NCBI GenBank assembly: GCA_963698565.1
Contig: CAVORH010000020.1
Coordinates: 238,317 to 302,316 of the forward strand
DNA: 64,000 bases
Direction: 5' to 3'
DNA from: Sva-07 sp963698565
Lineage (GTDB): Bacteria; Actinomycetota; Acidimicrobiia; Acidimicrobiales; Ilumatobacteraceae
Shown piece by piece: positions 37,844-45,009 of this stretch. Below the pieces are notes generated by a model. That model saw only the letters and a program-made list of their open reading frames with translations, did no database searches and had not been told where the DNA came from. The translations under genes and the position numbers were made by a program. How positions within the stretch are numbered: position 1 is the first letter of the stretch; every line of letters starts with the position of its first letter.

Positions 37844-38779
37844 TCAGATCACGTTCAGCGCGACCATCGCTGCAGTCACCAGCGCGATGCCGATCCGGTA
37901 CCAACCGAAGATCGACAGTGGTCTCGTTCTCAGGAACGCAACGAGCCATCGCACCGCGATCACGGCGGTGATGAACGCGACGATGCCGCCGAGGAGCGGT
38001 GTGCGCCATCCGTACTCGTCGAGAATGGTCTGGCCGTCCTTCGCGAGGTCGTAGAACGTCGCAGCGGAGAGCGTCGCGAGCCCGAGCAGGAAGCTGAACT
38101 CGACGGCGGCCGCCATGCTCGCCCCGATGGCGAGGGCGGCCGCGATCGTCACGAGGCTTCGGCTCATGCCCGGCCACAGCGCCAGGATCTGCGCGAATCC
38201 GATGATCGCTGCATTGCGGACGGTGAACGCCGTCAGCTCCGTCGTGCCGGGACGGGGGTTCCACCAGACGAGGAAGATGCCGCCGGCCATCCAGGCGGCG
38301 ATCACCGGCCAGGTCCCGAACAACTGCTCCTTGATCGTGTCGCCGAGCAACAGGCCGACGAACGCTGCGGGCACGAATGCGATGATGAGGCGGCCCAGCA
38401 GACGGCGGCCATCGGTGTCGCGACCGATCATGCCGCTCGTGAGCTGGCCGAGGCGCCGCCAGTAGAGCAACACCACGGCAAGGATCGCGCCGATCTGGAT
38501 CGCGATCACGTACGTGTCGGCGGCCGCTTTCGCTTCGCCCTCGCCGAGGTCGAGCAGCCGTTGCGTGACCAGCAGGTGACCGGTCGACGACACCGGCAGG
38601 TACTCGGTGAACCCTTCGACGGCACCGAGGATGATCGCCTTCAGCGGAGTGAGCGGTCCTTCGGTGTTCAGCGACAGCAGGATCATCGAGACGATGGCAA
38701 CGATCCCTCCAACGATCAGCGCGCCGACGCGCTGACGATCGGATGGCCTGCGGCCGACTCGGGGTTCGGTGGTGGACAT
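37844..38779 (-). CDS. uppP: Undecaprenyl-diphosphatase
   Basis: Membrane enzyme that recycles undecaprenyl diphosphate for cell wall synthesis. The 311-residue protein has about eight membrane segments, the signature ILGAVEGFTEYLPVSSTGHLLV, and the second motif PGMSRSLVTIAAALAIG (usually PG-x-SRSG; here Leu follows Ser). A third element includes WNPRPG. ATG 38779 is chosen over ATG 38821 because TACCGT lies eight bases before it and the longer start runs into the HNH remnant. Confidence 0.92.
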   Translation of the reverse strand: MSTTEPRVGRRPSDRQRVGALIVGGIVAIVSMILLSLNTEGPLTPLKAIILGAVEGFTEYLPVSSTGHLLVTQRLLDLGEGEAKAAADTYVIAIQIGAILAVVLLYWRRLGQLTSGMIGRDTDGRRLLGRLIIAFVPAAFVGLLLGDTIKEQLFGTWPVIAAWMAGGIFLVWWNPRPGTTELTAFTVRNAAIIGFAQILALWPGMSRSLVTIAAALAIGASMAAAVEFSFLLGLATLSAATFYDLAKDGQTILDEYGWRTPLLGGIVAFITAVIAVRWLVAFLRTRPLSIFGWYRIGIALVTAAMVALNVI

Positions 38780-38787
38780 CCCGACGG

Positions 38788-38793
38788 ACGGTA
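38788..38793 (-). promoter_or_regulatory. Candidate -10 (TACCGT) for leaderless uppP
   Basis: On the minus strand TACCGT ends eight bases before ATG 38779. It lies within the 3' part of the open HNH frame. Confidence 0.45.
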
Positions 38794-38821
38794 GTGGTCG
38801 TGCGTCGCCAGCGGGTGACAT

Positions 38822-40272
38822 CCCGAGATCGGTCTCGGCGAGGTGTCGGCGTGCCGGCGTCGGTGCTCAGTGTGATCTCGTTGCCGTGGGGGTCGGTGAT
38901 GTGCCAGGTGCCGTGGTCGTCGCGGTGGACCTGGTAACCCTGCTCTTTGAGGTGGTGGTGGCCGTGGCAGAGGCCTCCGCCGTTGCGGGGGACGGTGGGG
39001 CCGTGGGCTTTCCAGCTGAGTGAGTGGTCGGCGTCGCACCAGGCGATTGGTTGGTCGCAGCCGATCCAGACGCAGGTGGTCAACAGCAGCATGACGGCGT
39101 CGCGTGAGGATCCGCGGAAGAGGCGTTGGCGGCGGCCGAGGTCGATGATGGTGCCGGAGCCGTCGTAGACGGCGCGGCGGATGTGGCCGATCAGTGCGGT
39201 GTTGATGGCGTCGTCGGGGTGCAGGCGTCGTCCGGTGTGGGTGCGTACGACGACGTCGCGGTAGCGGCGCGGGTCGAGGGTTTCGCCGCGTAGGTGTGCT
39301 TCGAAGGTTTCGTGGTCGATCAGGACGTTGAGCGTCGTTCGCGGTGTTCGGGATCCGGGTGGGGTGGACAGCGGCGGCCCGTGCCATGGCGAGCAGGGCG
39401 TCGGCGCGGCGTTGGGCTTCGGTGCGGGGGAGGTCGTTGGTGGTTGCGGTGTCGCCGAGGCGGTGGCGGGCGTCGGCCCAGTCGGTGTGCCATTCGGCTT
39501 CGATGAACCAGGAGAAGATCTCGTTGAACTCGCAGCCGGCGAGCTCGGCAAGGTTCCCGGTGATCGTCCAGCCGCCCTCGGGGCGGGGACGCACCCGGAT
39601 GTCACGGTTGGCGTGCAGGCGTTCGTGGCGGGCGAGGTCGCCGTCAGGGTCGGCGAGCGCTTCCCACCTGCGGGCGCGTCGTTCGAACTCGTCGAACGGC
39701 TGGCTGATCGCATCGTGCAGGAGTGCCGGCGAGTCACGCTCCAACACCGCAGCGGGGATGCGCGGGTTGGCTGCGATGCGTGCCATCAACTCCGACTGGG
39801 CGACGCCGACACGGCCGTCGGCTTCGGCGTCGGCCCACTCGGGCCGGTGGTGGTGCAGGCGGGCGGTCTGCACACGACGATGCGCTTCAGGTCCGGACAG
39901 TCGGCACATGTGCTTCACGTCGTCTTCGCCGAGAGGAAGCCCTGGCTCGCGGAACGGGTTCGATCGGTCGATCACCCCAGCGGCGGCGACCGCAGCGGCC
40001 TCGACGGTACGGCGCAGCGTCTCGACGTCTTCCAGCCATGCCCGCAACTCGGCGGGGTCGAGCTGCGACGGATCCACCTCCGACACCGCCGCCAGCGCCG
40101 CCGCTGCCCTCGACGCAGCGTCGCGTGCCCGGTCGGCAGGCGGCTCAGCCTCGATGTCGGTGACCAGACGCAACCGGATCGCCTCCAGCCGCTCGACGCC
40201 CGTCGGCACGCCATCACGTCCGCCGCCTGCGGCGAACTCGTCGACGTCAACCGAACCCATGCTCCCCATCAT
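38822..40272 (-). pseudogene. DUF222/HNH endonuclease-domain protein, frame broken
   Basis: Member of the 13E12-type family, multicopy in many actinobacteria and often linked to mobile DNA. From ATG 40272 the first frame covers the DUF222 helical region (PSQLDPAELRAWLEDVETLRR, VAQSELMARIAANPRIPAAV). Near 39360, in a G-rich run, a frame one base later gives TTLNVLIDHETFEAHLRGE, then IGCDQPIAWCDADHSLSWKA and GGGLCHGHHHLKEQGY, the Cys-His zinc and HNH residues. After GNEITLSTDAG the frame meets no stop until far inside uppP, so the natural end is also missing. The end given is approximate. Confidence 0.72.
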
Positions 40273-40283
40273 GACGAAGGGGT

Positions 40284-40302
40284 CTCACAGAGATGATGTG
40301 AG
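40284..40302. repeat. Inverted repeat CTCACA-N7-TGTGAG
   Basis: CTCACA 40284-40289 and TGTGAG 40297-40302 lie 11 bases upstream of the HNH start. A second pair, CGACCA and TGGTCG (40309-40329), lies beside it toward the SDR gene and may form a terminator stem for that gene. Neither role is certain. Confidence 0.3.
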
Positions 40303-40343
40303 CACAGTTGGTCGGGTGACGCTCGACCAGCGGCTGGGCGCCG

Positions 40344-41138
40344 TCAGAACCGTCCGCCGTCGACGAGGAAGTGCTGCGCGGTGCAGGCCGCCCCGTCGTC
40401 GGCAGCGAGGAAGAGCACCATCTGGGCGAATTCGGTGGGTGAGATGCGGTGCTTGAGCGCCTGATCGCGCAGGGTGCCCGCCTCGCCCTCGGGCGTCCAC
40501 CACTTGGTCAGCTGTCGCTCGGTCGCCACCCATCCCGGCAGCACCGTGTTGACCCGGACGTTGTCGGGCCCGAACGTCCTGGCCATCGTTCGAGTGATGC
40601 CCTCGACGGCCGATTTGGCGATCGCGTAGCCCGGGAAGAAGTCCTCCTGCATCATGTAGCTGCTCGATCCGATGTTGATGATCGATCCGTGCTGCGCTGC
40701 GATCATCCCCGGCGCAACGGCCTGGATGGCGAAGAAGTAGTGCCGGAGGTTCGTGTCGAGCCGATCGTTCCAGTACTCGACGGTCATGTCCTGCCACGAG
40801 TGGCGGTCGTCGCTCGCCGCATTGTTGACGAGCACGGTGATCCCGCCGAGGTCCGTCTGGATCTGTGTGACGGCGGCGCGCAGCGCCTCGATGTCCACCA
40901 GGTCGACCTCGTAGAAGCGTGGAACGTGGCGGGGGTCGCTCTCACGGCAGCGCTCGATCGTCTCGGCCGCCTTGGTCGGGTTGATGTCGACGAAGGCCAC
41001 TTCGGAGCCCTGTGCGGTGAACTGCTCCACGAGGGCTGCGCCGATGCCGTCGGCGCCGCCGGTGATCAGCACGGTGCGGTCGACCAGCGAGGGATACGAC
41101 GCATAGGCGGCGGGCGGGGTTGCATCTCGTTCGGTCAT
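40344..41138 (-). CDS. Short-chain dehydrogenase/reductase (SDR)
   Basis: A 264-residue NAD(P)-dependent oxidoreductase. The cofactor loop is TVLITGGADGIGAALVEQF, with Asp after the second strand (VAFVDINPTKA), which favours NAD. NNAAS is the structural motif. The catalytic set is Ser in GSSSYMMQ and Y-x-x-x-K in GYAIAKSAVEG. Last gene of an operon with a dehydrogenase and an amidohydrolase, suggesting catabolism of a hydroxy or lactone compound. A GAAGAGGACCG site precedes the ATG. Confidence 0.85.
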   Translation of the reverse strand: MTERDATPPAAYASYPSLVDRTVLITGGADGIGAALVEQFTAQGSEVAFVDINPTKAAETIERCRESDPRHVPRFYEVDLVDIEALRAAVTQIQTDLGGITVLVNNAASDDRHSWQDMTVEYWNDRLDTNLRHYFFAIQAVAPGMIAAQHGSIINIGSSSYMMQEDFFPGYAIAKSAVEGITRTMARTFGPDNVRVNTVLPGWVATERQLTKWWTPEGEAGTLRDQALKHRISPTEFAQMVLFLAADDGAACTAQHFLVDGGRF

Positions 41139-41181
41139 TCGGTCCTCTTCACGGTCGGGAGTCCACAGCGGGAACTCGTGG

Positions 41182-41976
41182 TCAGAAGTCGTAGAGCACA
41201 GCCGGGTTGTCGACCAGTACCCGGCGGCGGAGTTCGTCGGTCGGCAACCAACGATCGCGCAGTGCGACCAGTTCGGCAGCAGTCGGTGGGCTCGTCTGGC
41301 CCGGATGGGGCCAGTTGCTCGCCCACACCAGGCGGTCCGGCGCTCGGGCCACCAGCGCGTCGACGAGTCGGGTGACGTCGTCGAAGTCCGGGGGGCCGGT
41401 GTCGGAGGATTCATAGGGTGCCGACAGCTTCACGTTCGCTCCCTGGTCCATCAGGGTCAGGAGCGCACCGAACTCCGTCGAGTCGGGCTCGACCGGCGAC
41501 ATGAACCGTCCCACGTGGTCGATCACGAGGCCCACCGGAAGGCGCAGCAGGCGGTCGAGGTGCTGCGGCAACTCGCGGCCGTTCAACTGGAGCTGGATGT
41601 GCCACCCGAACGGCGCAATGTTGGCAGCGACCGCTTCGAGCGACTCCCACGGGACGGCCCCGCCTGGGAGCATGTGGAACCGTGCGCCACGCGCGCCGAG
41701 GTCGGTGAGACGTGCGAGCTCCTCCGGCTGGACGTGCGGATCGACGACCATCACCCCGCGTGCCGCGTCGCCGAACGTCGCCATCGCGTCGAGCTGACAG
41801 CGGTTGTCGAGGCCGTACGTGGTCGGTTGGACGACGACGATGCGCTCGACGCCCAACGTCGTCTGTTCGTTGCGGTAGTCGTCCGGAGTCGCATCCGGCG
41901 GGCGCAGCACCGCCGCCAGAGCCACCGGATACCGGTGGTCGTAGAAGTGGATGTGGGTGTCGCAGGCCGGCTGCAT
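41182..41976 (-). CDS. Amidohydrolase_2 family protein (lactonase-like)
   Basis: A 264-residue TIM-barrel hydrolase of the family that includes 2-pyrone-4,6-dicarboxylate lactonase and sugar lactonases. It has the metal start CDTHIHFYD, VVQPTTYGLDNRCQLDAM, VIDHVGRFM, and the C-terminal WASNWPHPGQT with the expected metal Asp replaced by Asn in this segment. ATG 41976 shares one base with the stop of the upstream dehydrogenase; ATG 41997 is an alternative. Substrate unknown; the neighbours suggest a carbohydrate acid or aromatic lactone. Confidence 0.75.
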   Translation of the reverse strand: MQPACDTHIHFYDHRYPVALAAVLRPPDATPDDYRNEQTTLGVERIVVVQPTTYGLDNRCQLDAMATFGDAARGVMVVDPHVQPEELARLTDLGARGARFHMLPGGAVPWESLEAVAANIAPFGWHIQLQLNGRELPQHLDRLLRLPVGLVIDHVGRFMSPVEPDSTEFGALLTLMDQGANVKLSAPYESSDTGPPDFDDVTRLVDALVARAPDRLVWASNWPHPGQTSPPTAAELVALRDRWLPTDELRRRVLVDNPAVLYDF

Positions 41977-42977
41977 CACCGGAGGGAGCGGTCCCACATG
42001 GCACGCAGGCGTGTCGCATGTTCGGCATTCAGTGATCGGGGTGGGATCTCACCGGCGACCATCGCCGCGACCTGTTCGACGCTGCTCGCCGCTTGAGCGT
42101 CGGCGTTCTCGGGGGTCAGACCGCCGAGGTGGGGTGTCGCGACGACGCCCGGAAGTGCGGCCAATGCGGGGGACGGTCGTTGATCGGCAGCGCGACCGAC
42201 ATCGAGGCCGAGTCCGCCCAGGTGGCCCGAGCGGAGCGCCTCGGCGACGGCCGTCTCGTCGAGCAGCTCGCCACGGCTGACGTTGATCAGCAGTGTCCCG
42301 CGTCGCATGACCCCGAGCTCCGGCGCCCCGATCAGGTTCTCCGTCTCCGGCGATCCTGGAGCGAGGGGGAAGACCACGTCGGCGGTCTGCAGCAACTCGT
42401 CGAACCCGACGAAACGTATGCCGTCGACACGGGGGTCGGTGACGAACGGGTCGTGGACGAGCACCTCCATGCCGATGGCGACGAGCAGTGCGGCGAGGTG
42501 CGAACCGATCGAGCCGTAGCCGATGATGCCGGCCGTCCTGCCGGCCAGCTGCCGACCGGGGCGTTGGGGCGGTGTTCGACCGTTGGCGTAGTCGGCCGCT
42601 GAGACCGTGATGTTGCGAGCCACGTCGAGCAGCAGGCCCAACCCCAACTCCGCCGTCGAGGCCACGAACGACTTGCCGGCCCGAGCGATCAGGACGCCGT
42701 TGCTCGACGCTGCCTCGACGTCGATCGTCGAGGTGTCGACGGCGCAACGGAGGAATGCGACCAGGCTCGGTACCTGCTCGAAGACCGCTGCCTCGCCCGG
42801 CGTCGACCGGTGGGCGACGATGACGTCGCAGCCCCGGGCCGCTTCGATCAGCTCGGGGGTCGACAGGTCGCGGTCGAACGGATTCTGGACGACGTCGGCG
42901 ATCTGCGTGAGCTCGGGGAGCGCCCGCCCGTAGTACGCCTCCCGATCCTCGGGGTTGTGGGTGAGGAACACTCGCAC
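41976..42977 (-). CDS. D-isomer-specific 2-hydroxyacid dehydrogenase family protein
   Basis: A 333-residue NAD-dependent oxidoreductase. The Rossmann loop is RTAGIIGYGSIGSHLAALL, followed by the family signature ending INVSRGELLDETAVAEAL. The catalytic Arg (FLRCAVD), Glu region and His (ATPHLGGLTPEN) are present. GTG 42977 is preferred because TAGCGT lies seven bases upstream and the protein then starts VRVFLTHNPED like relatives; GTG 43019 would add 14 residues. It is the first gene of the three-gene operon. Confidence 0.82.
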   Translation of the reverse strand: MRVFLTHNPEDREAYYGRALPELTQIADVVQNPFDRDLSTPELIEAARGCDVIVAHRSTPGEAAVFEQVPSLVAFLRCAVDTSTIDVEAASSNGVLIARAGKSFVASTAELGLGLLLDVARNITVSAADYANGRTPPQRPGRQLAGRTAGIIGYGSIGSHLAALLVAIGMEVLVHDPFVTDPRVDGIRFVGFDELLQTADVVFPLAPGSPETENLIGAPELGVMRRGTLLINVSRGELLDETAVAEALRSGHLGGLGLDVGRAADQRPSPALAALPGVVATPHLGGLTPENADAQAASSVEQVAAMVAGEIPPRSLNAEHATRLRAMWDRSLR

Positions 42978-42984
42978 GCCGTCG

Positions 42985-42990
42985 ACGCTA
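42985..42990 (-). promoter_or_regulatory. Candidate -10 (TAGCGT) of the dehydrogenase-amidohydrolase-SDR operon
   Basis: On the minus strand TAGCGT ends seven bases before GTG 42977, the leaderless layout seen elsewhere here. Confidence 0.45.
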
Positions 42991-43032
42991 CTGCCCGGCG
43001 CCGGAGCCCGTTCGGGCACGAATGGTCGACCG

Positions 43033-43749
43033 TCAGCTCAGCGAGAACGGCGGGTACTCGTCGGTCACCAGCAGGAACGCGTAGGCGTAGACCCGCAGAC
43101 TCCACCGGCCCACGCCGACGACGAAGTCGAACAGTCCTCTCGGATACGAGCCGGTGAAGAGGATGGCGAACCACGCGACGATCACCACGACGATCGCCGC
43201 GATCCAGAGGAACGCGAGCACGATGAAGTGCGGGATCGCGAGGAACCACTTGACGAGCGGCAGCCACCGGTTCAGATCCCGCTCGACGTCGGGGTAGTCG
43301 ATCTCGAGGTGCACGCTCTGCTCCTCGACCGTCGACGGATAGCGGTCGGTCACCAGCGCGAGGTAGGCCGAGACGCGAGCGCCGAACCGGGCGAGTTCGA
43401 GGGCGAAGTCGAACCACCACCGGGGGTACCGCCGGCGGAAGAGGATCATCAGCAGGGTCACGGCGAACAGGGCGCCGGTGATGCTCGTGCCGCCCGTGGT
43501 CACCCAGTCGCCGTCGTCGGTCTGCCACGTGGCCGAGCCACTGTTGGTGAGGATGCCGATGACGATGGCGATCGGGATGACCAGGATGATGCGGAACGCG
43601 GTCGTCACGCGGTCCAGCGACTCGGGGTAGTCGACCTCGAGCCGCGCCGCGTACGGCGGGCGCGGCGGTGCGCCGGTCGGGCCGGCCGCTCCGGGGACCG
43701 ACGGCGGCGGCGGTGGGGGTGGTGGTCCTGGTGGTGGCTGCATCGACAT
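43033..43749 (-). CDS. DUF4389 membrane protein
   Basis: A 238-residue membrane protein of unknown function. It opens with a proline-rich cytoplasmic stretch (PPPGPPPPPPPPS). The DUF4389 pattern appears twice: LEVDYPESLDRVTTAFRIIL and LEIDYPDVERDLNRWLPLVKWFLAIPH, each followed by hydrophobic segments, with paired RYPRWWFDFALE and SYPRGLFDFVVG motifs. About four membrane segments. ATG 43749 follows a strong GAGGAGGG ribosome binding site. Confidence 0.8.
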   Translation of the reverse strand: MSMQPPPGPPPPPPPPSVPGAAGPTGAPPRPPYAARLEVDYPESLDRVTTAFRIILVIPIAIVIGILTNSGSATWQTDDGDWVTTGGTSITGALFAVTLLMILFRRRYPRWWFDFALELARFGARVSAYLALVTDRYPSTVEEQSVHLEIDYPDVERDLNRWLPLVKWFLAIPHFIVLAFLWIAAIVVVIVAWFAILFTGSYPRGLFDFVVGVGRWSLRVYAYAFLLVTDEYPPFSLS

Positions 43750-43841
43750 ACGAGCCCTCCTCGTGGTTGTTCGCAAGCTGCCGCGTCCATCGTCGGCCCG
43801 GTGAACGCCGAACGGTAGGGGCGTTGGGCCCGGCGAGCGGC

Positions 43842-43847
43842 TAGCCT
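43842..43847 (+). promoter_or_regulatory. Candidate -10 (TAGCCT) upstream of pheS
   Basis: TAGCCT would start transcription near the GTG of a 12-codon reading frame at 43856. The pheS leader would then be about 138 bases. Confidence 0.45.
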
Positions 43848-43855
43848 TGCCGGCT

Positions 43856-43894
43856 GTGCAGCCGCAGTCGCAGCGATTTTCGTGCCCCGGGTGA
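43856..43894 (+). CDS. Possible 12-codon leader peptide before pheS
   Basis: GTG 43856 lies eight bases after TAGCCT, as for leaderless genes. The frame encodes MQPQSQRFSCPG and stops at TGA 43892-43894. That stop forms part of the loop of a perfect hairpin (CCCCGGG 43885-43891 with CCCGGGG 43896-43902). It has one Phe codon, TTT, which is rare in this DNA. A translation-sensing role for phenylalanine supply is conceivable but the evidence is thin, and no terminator T run follows. Confidence 0.3.
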   Translation: MQPQSQRFSCPG

Positions 43895-43992
43895 ACCCGG
43901 GGGTTCGACCACACGACCATTTGCTCCTGTGCCGTCTCCTGAGTTCGTCCGGGGTCCGTCCCACCCGACGCTCACGCTCCTGAAAGGTCCAC

Positions 43993-45009
43993 GTGCTCAC
44001 TGACATCACCGCCGCCCGCGATGCGGCGCTCGCCGAGATCGAGGCCGCCGGCAGCCTCGACGACGTCGCCGCGCTCACCGCACAGCTGCTCGGCAAGAAG
44101 GGCGCCCTCGCCCAGCAGAAGACCCGGCTCGGCTCCCTCGAGTCGATCGACGAGAAGAAGGCCGCCGGCCAGGCGATCAACGAGGCACTGTCCACCGTCT
44201 CCGATGCCCTCGAGGAACGGCGCACTGCCCTTGCTGTCGAGGCCCGAGCTGCCCGCGTCCAAGCGGAGCGGCTCGATCTCACCGAGTTCGTCGGCAAACC
44301 CACCCGCGGGCATGCGCACCTCGTCACCCAGGCGTGGGAGCGGCTCGAGGACGTGTTCATCGGGCTCGGTTTCCAGGTCGCCGAAGGCCCCGAGGTCGAG
44401 ACCGACTGGCACAACTTCGAGGCGCTCAACATGGGGGAGGGGCACCCGGCACGTGGCGAGTTCGACACCCTGTTCGTCGACCACGTCACGCCCGAGGGGA
44501 AGTCGGGCACCACGTTGCTGCGGACCCACACCTCGCCGGTGCAGATCCGCACGATGCTCGACAGCGAGCCGCCGATCTACATCGTCGCTCCGGGGCGGGT
44601 GTTCCGCCGCGACACGCCCGATGCCACGCACATGCCCGTGTTCCACCAGATCGAGGGTCTGGTGATCGACCGTGACATCACGATGGCGGATCTCGCCGGC
44701 ACGATCGAGGCGTTCACCAAGGCGTTCTTCGGACCGGGCTTCACCTCGCGTCTGCGACCGAGCTACTTCCCGTTCACCGAACCGTCCGCCGAGTTCGACA
44801 TCCAGCGACCCGACGGCAGCTGGATCGAGCTGGGCGGCTGCGGCATGGTGCACCCCAACGTGCTGCGCGCCGGCGGCCTCGATCCCGAGGAGTGGAGCGG
44901 CTTCGCGTTCGGGTTCGGCATCGACCGCATGGCCAAGGAGCGTCACGGTGTCGAGGACATCCGCGACATGTACACCAACGACATCCGATTCCTGGAGCAG
45001 TTCTCGTGA
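43993..45009 (+). CDS. pheS: Phenylalanine--tRNA ligase alpha subunit
   Basis: Catalytic subunit of the alpha2-beta2 enzyme that charges tRNA-Phe. The 338-residue protein has the N-terminal coiled coil that contacts tRNA, class II motif 1 (GFQVAEGPEVETDWHNFEAL), motif 2 (APGRVFRRDTPDATHMPVFHQIEG), and motif 3 (GFAFGFGIDRMAKERHG). The GTG start follows CTGAAAGG. The stop overlaps the pheT GTG by four bases. Confidence 0.97.
   Translation: MLTDITAARDAALAEIEAAGSLDDVAALTAQLLGKKGALAQQKTRLGSLESIDEKKAAGQAINEALSTVSDALEERRTALAVEARAARVQAERLDLTEFVGKPTRGHAHLVTQAWERLEDVFIGLGFQVAEGPEVETDWHNFEALNMGEGHPARGEFDTLFVDHVTPEGKSGTTLLRTHTSPVQIRTMLDSEPPIYIVAPGRVFRRDTPDATHMPVFHQIEGLVIDRDITMADLAGTIEAFTKAFFGPGFTSRLRPSYFPFTEPSAEFDIQRPDGSWIELGGCGMVHPNVLRAGGLDPEEWSGFAFGFGIDRMAKERHGVEDIRDMYTNDIRFLEQFS

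Noticed and set aside
37815..38779. Continuation of the HNH frame through uppP
   Set aside because: The translation after the HNH motif has no family character and overlaps the well-conserved UppP; it is open only because stops are rare at this GC content.
43885..43910. tRNA-like GGGTTCGACC next to a GC hairpin before pheS
   Set aside because: It resembles a T-loop, but no acceptor, D or anticodon arms can be built around it.
43750..43992. T-box riboswitch before pheS
   Set aside because: No T-box sequence, specifier loop or antiterminator could be recognised.
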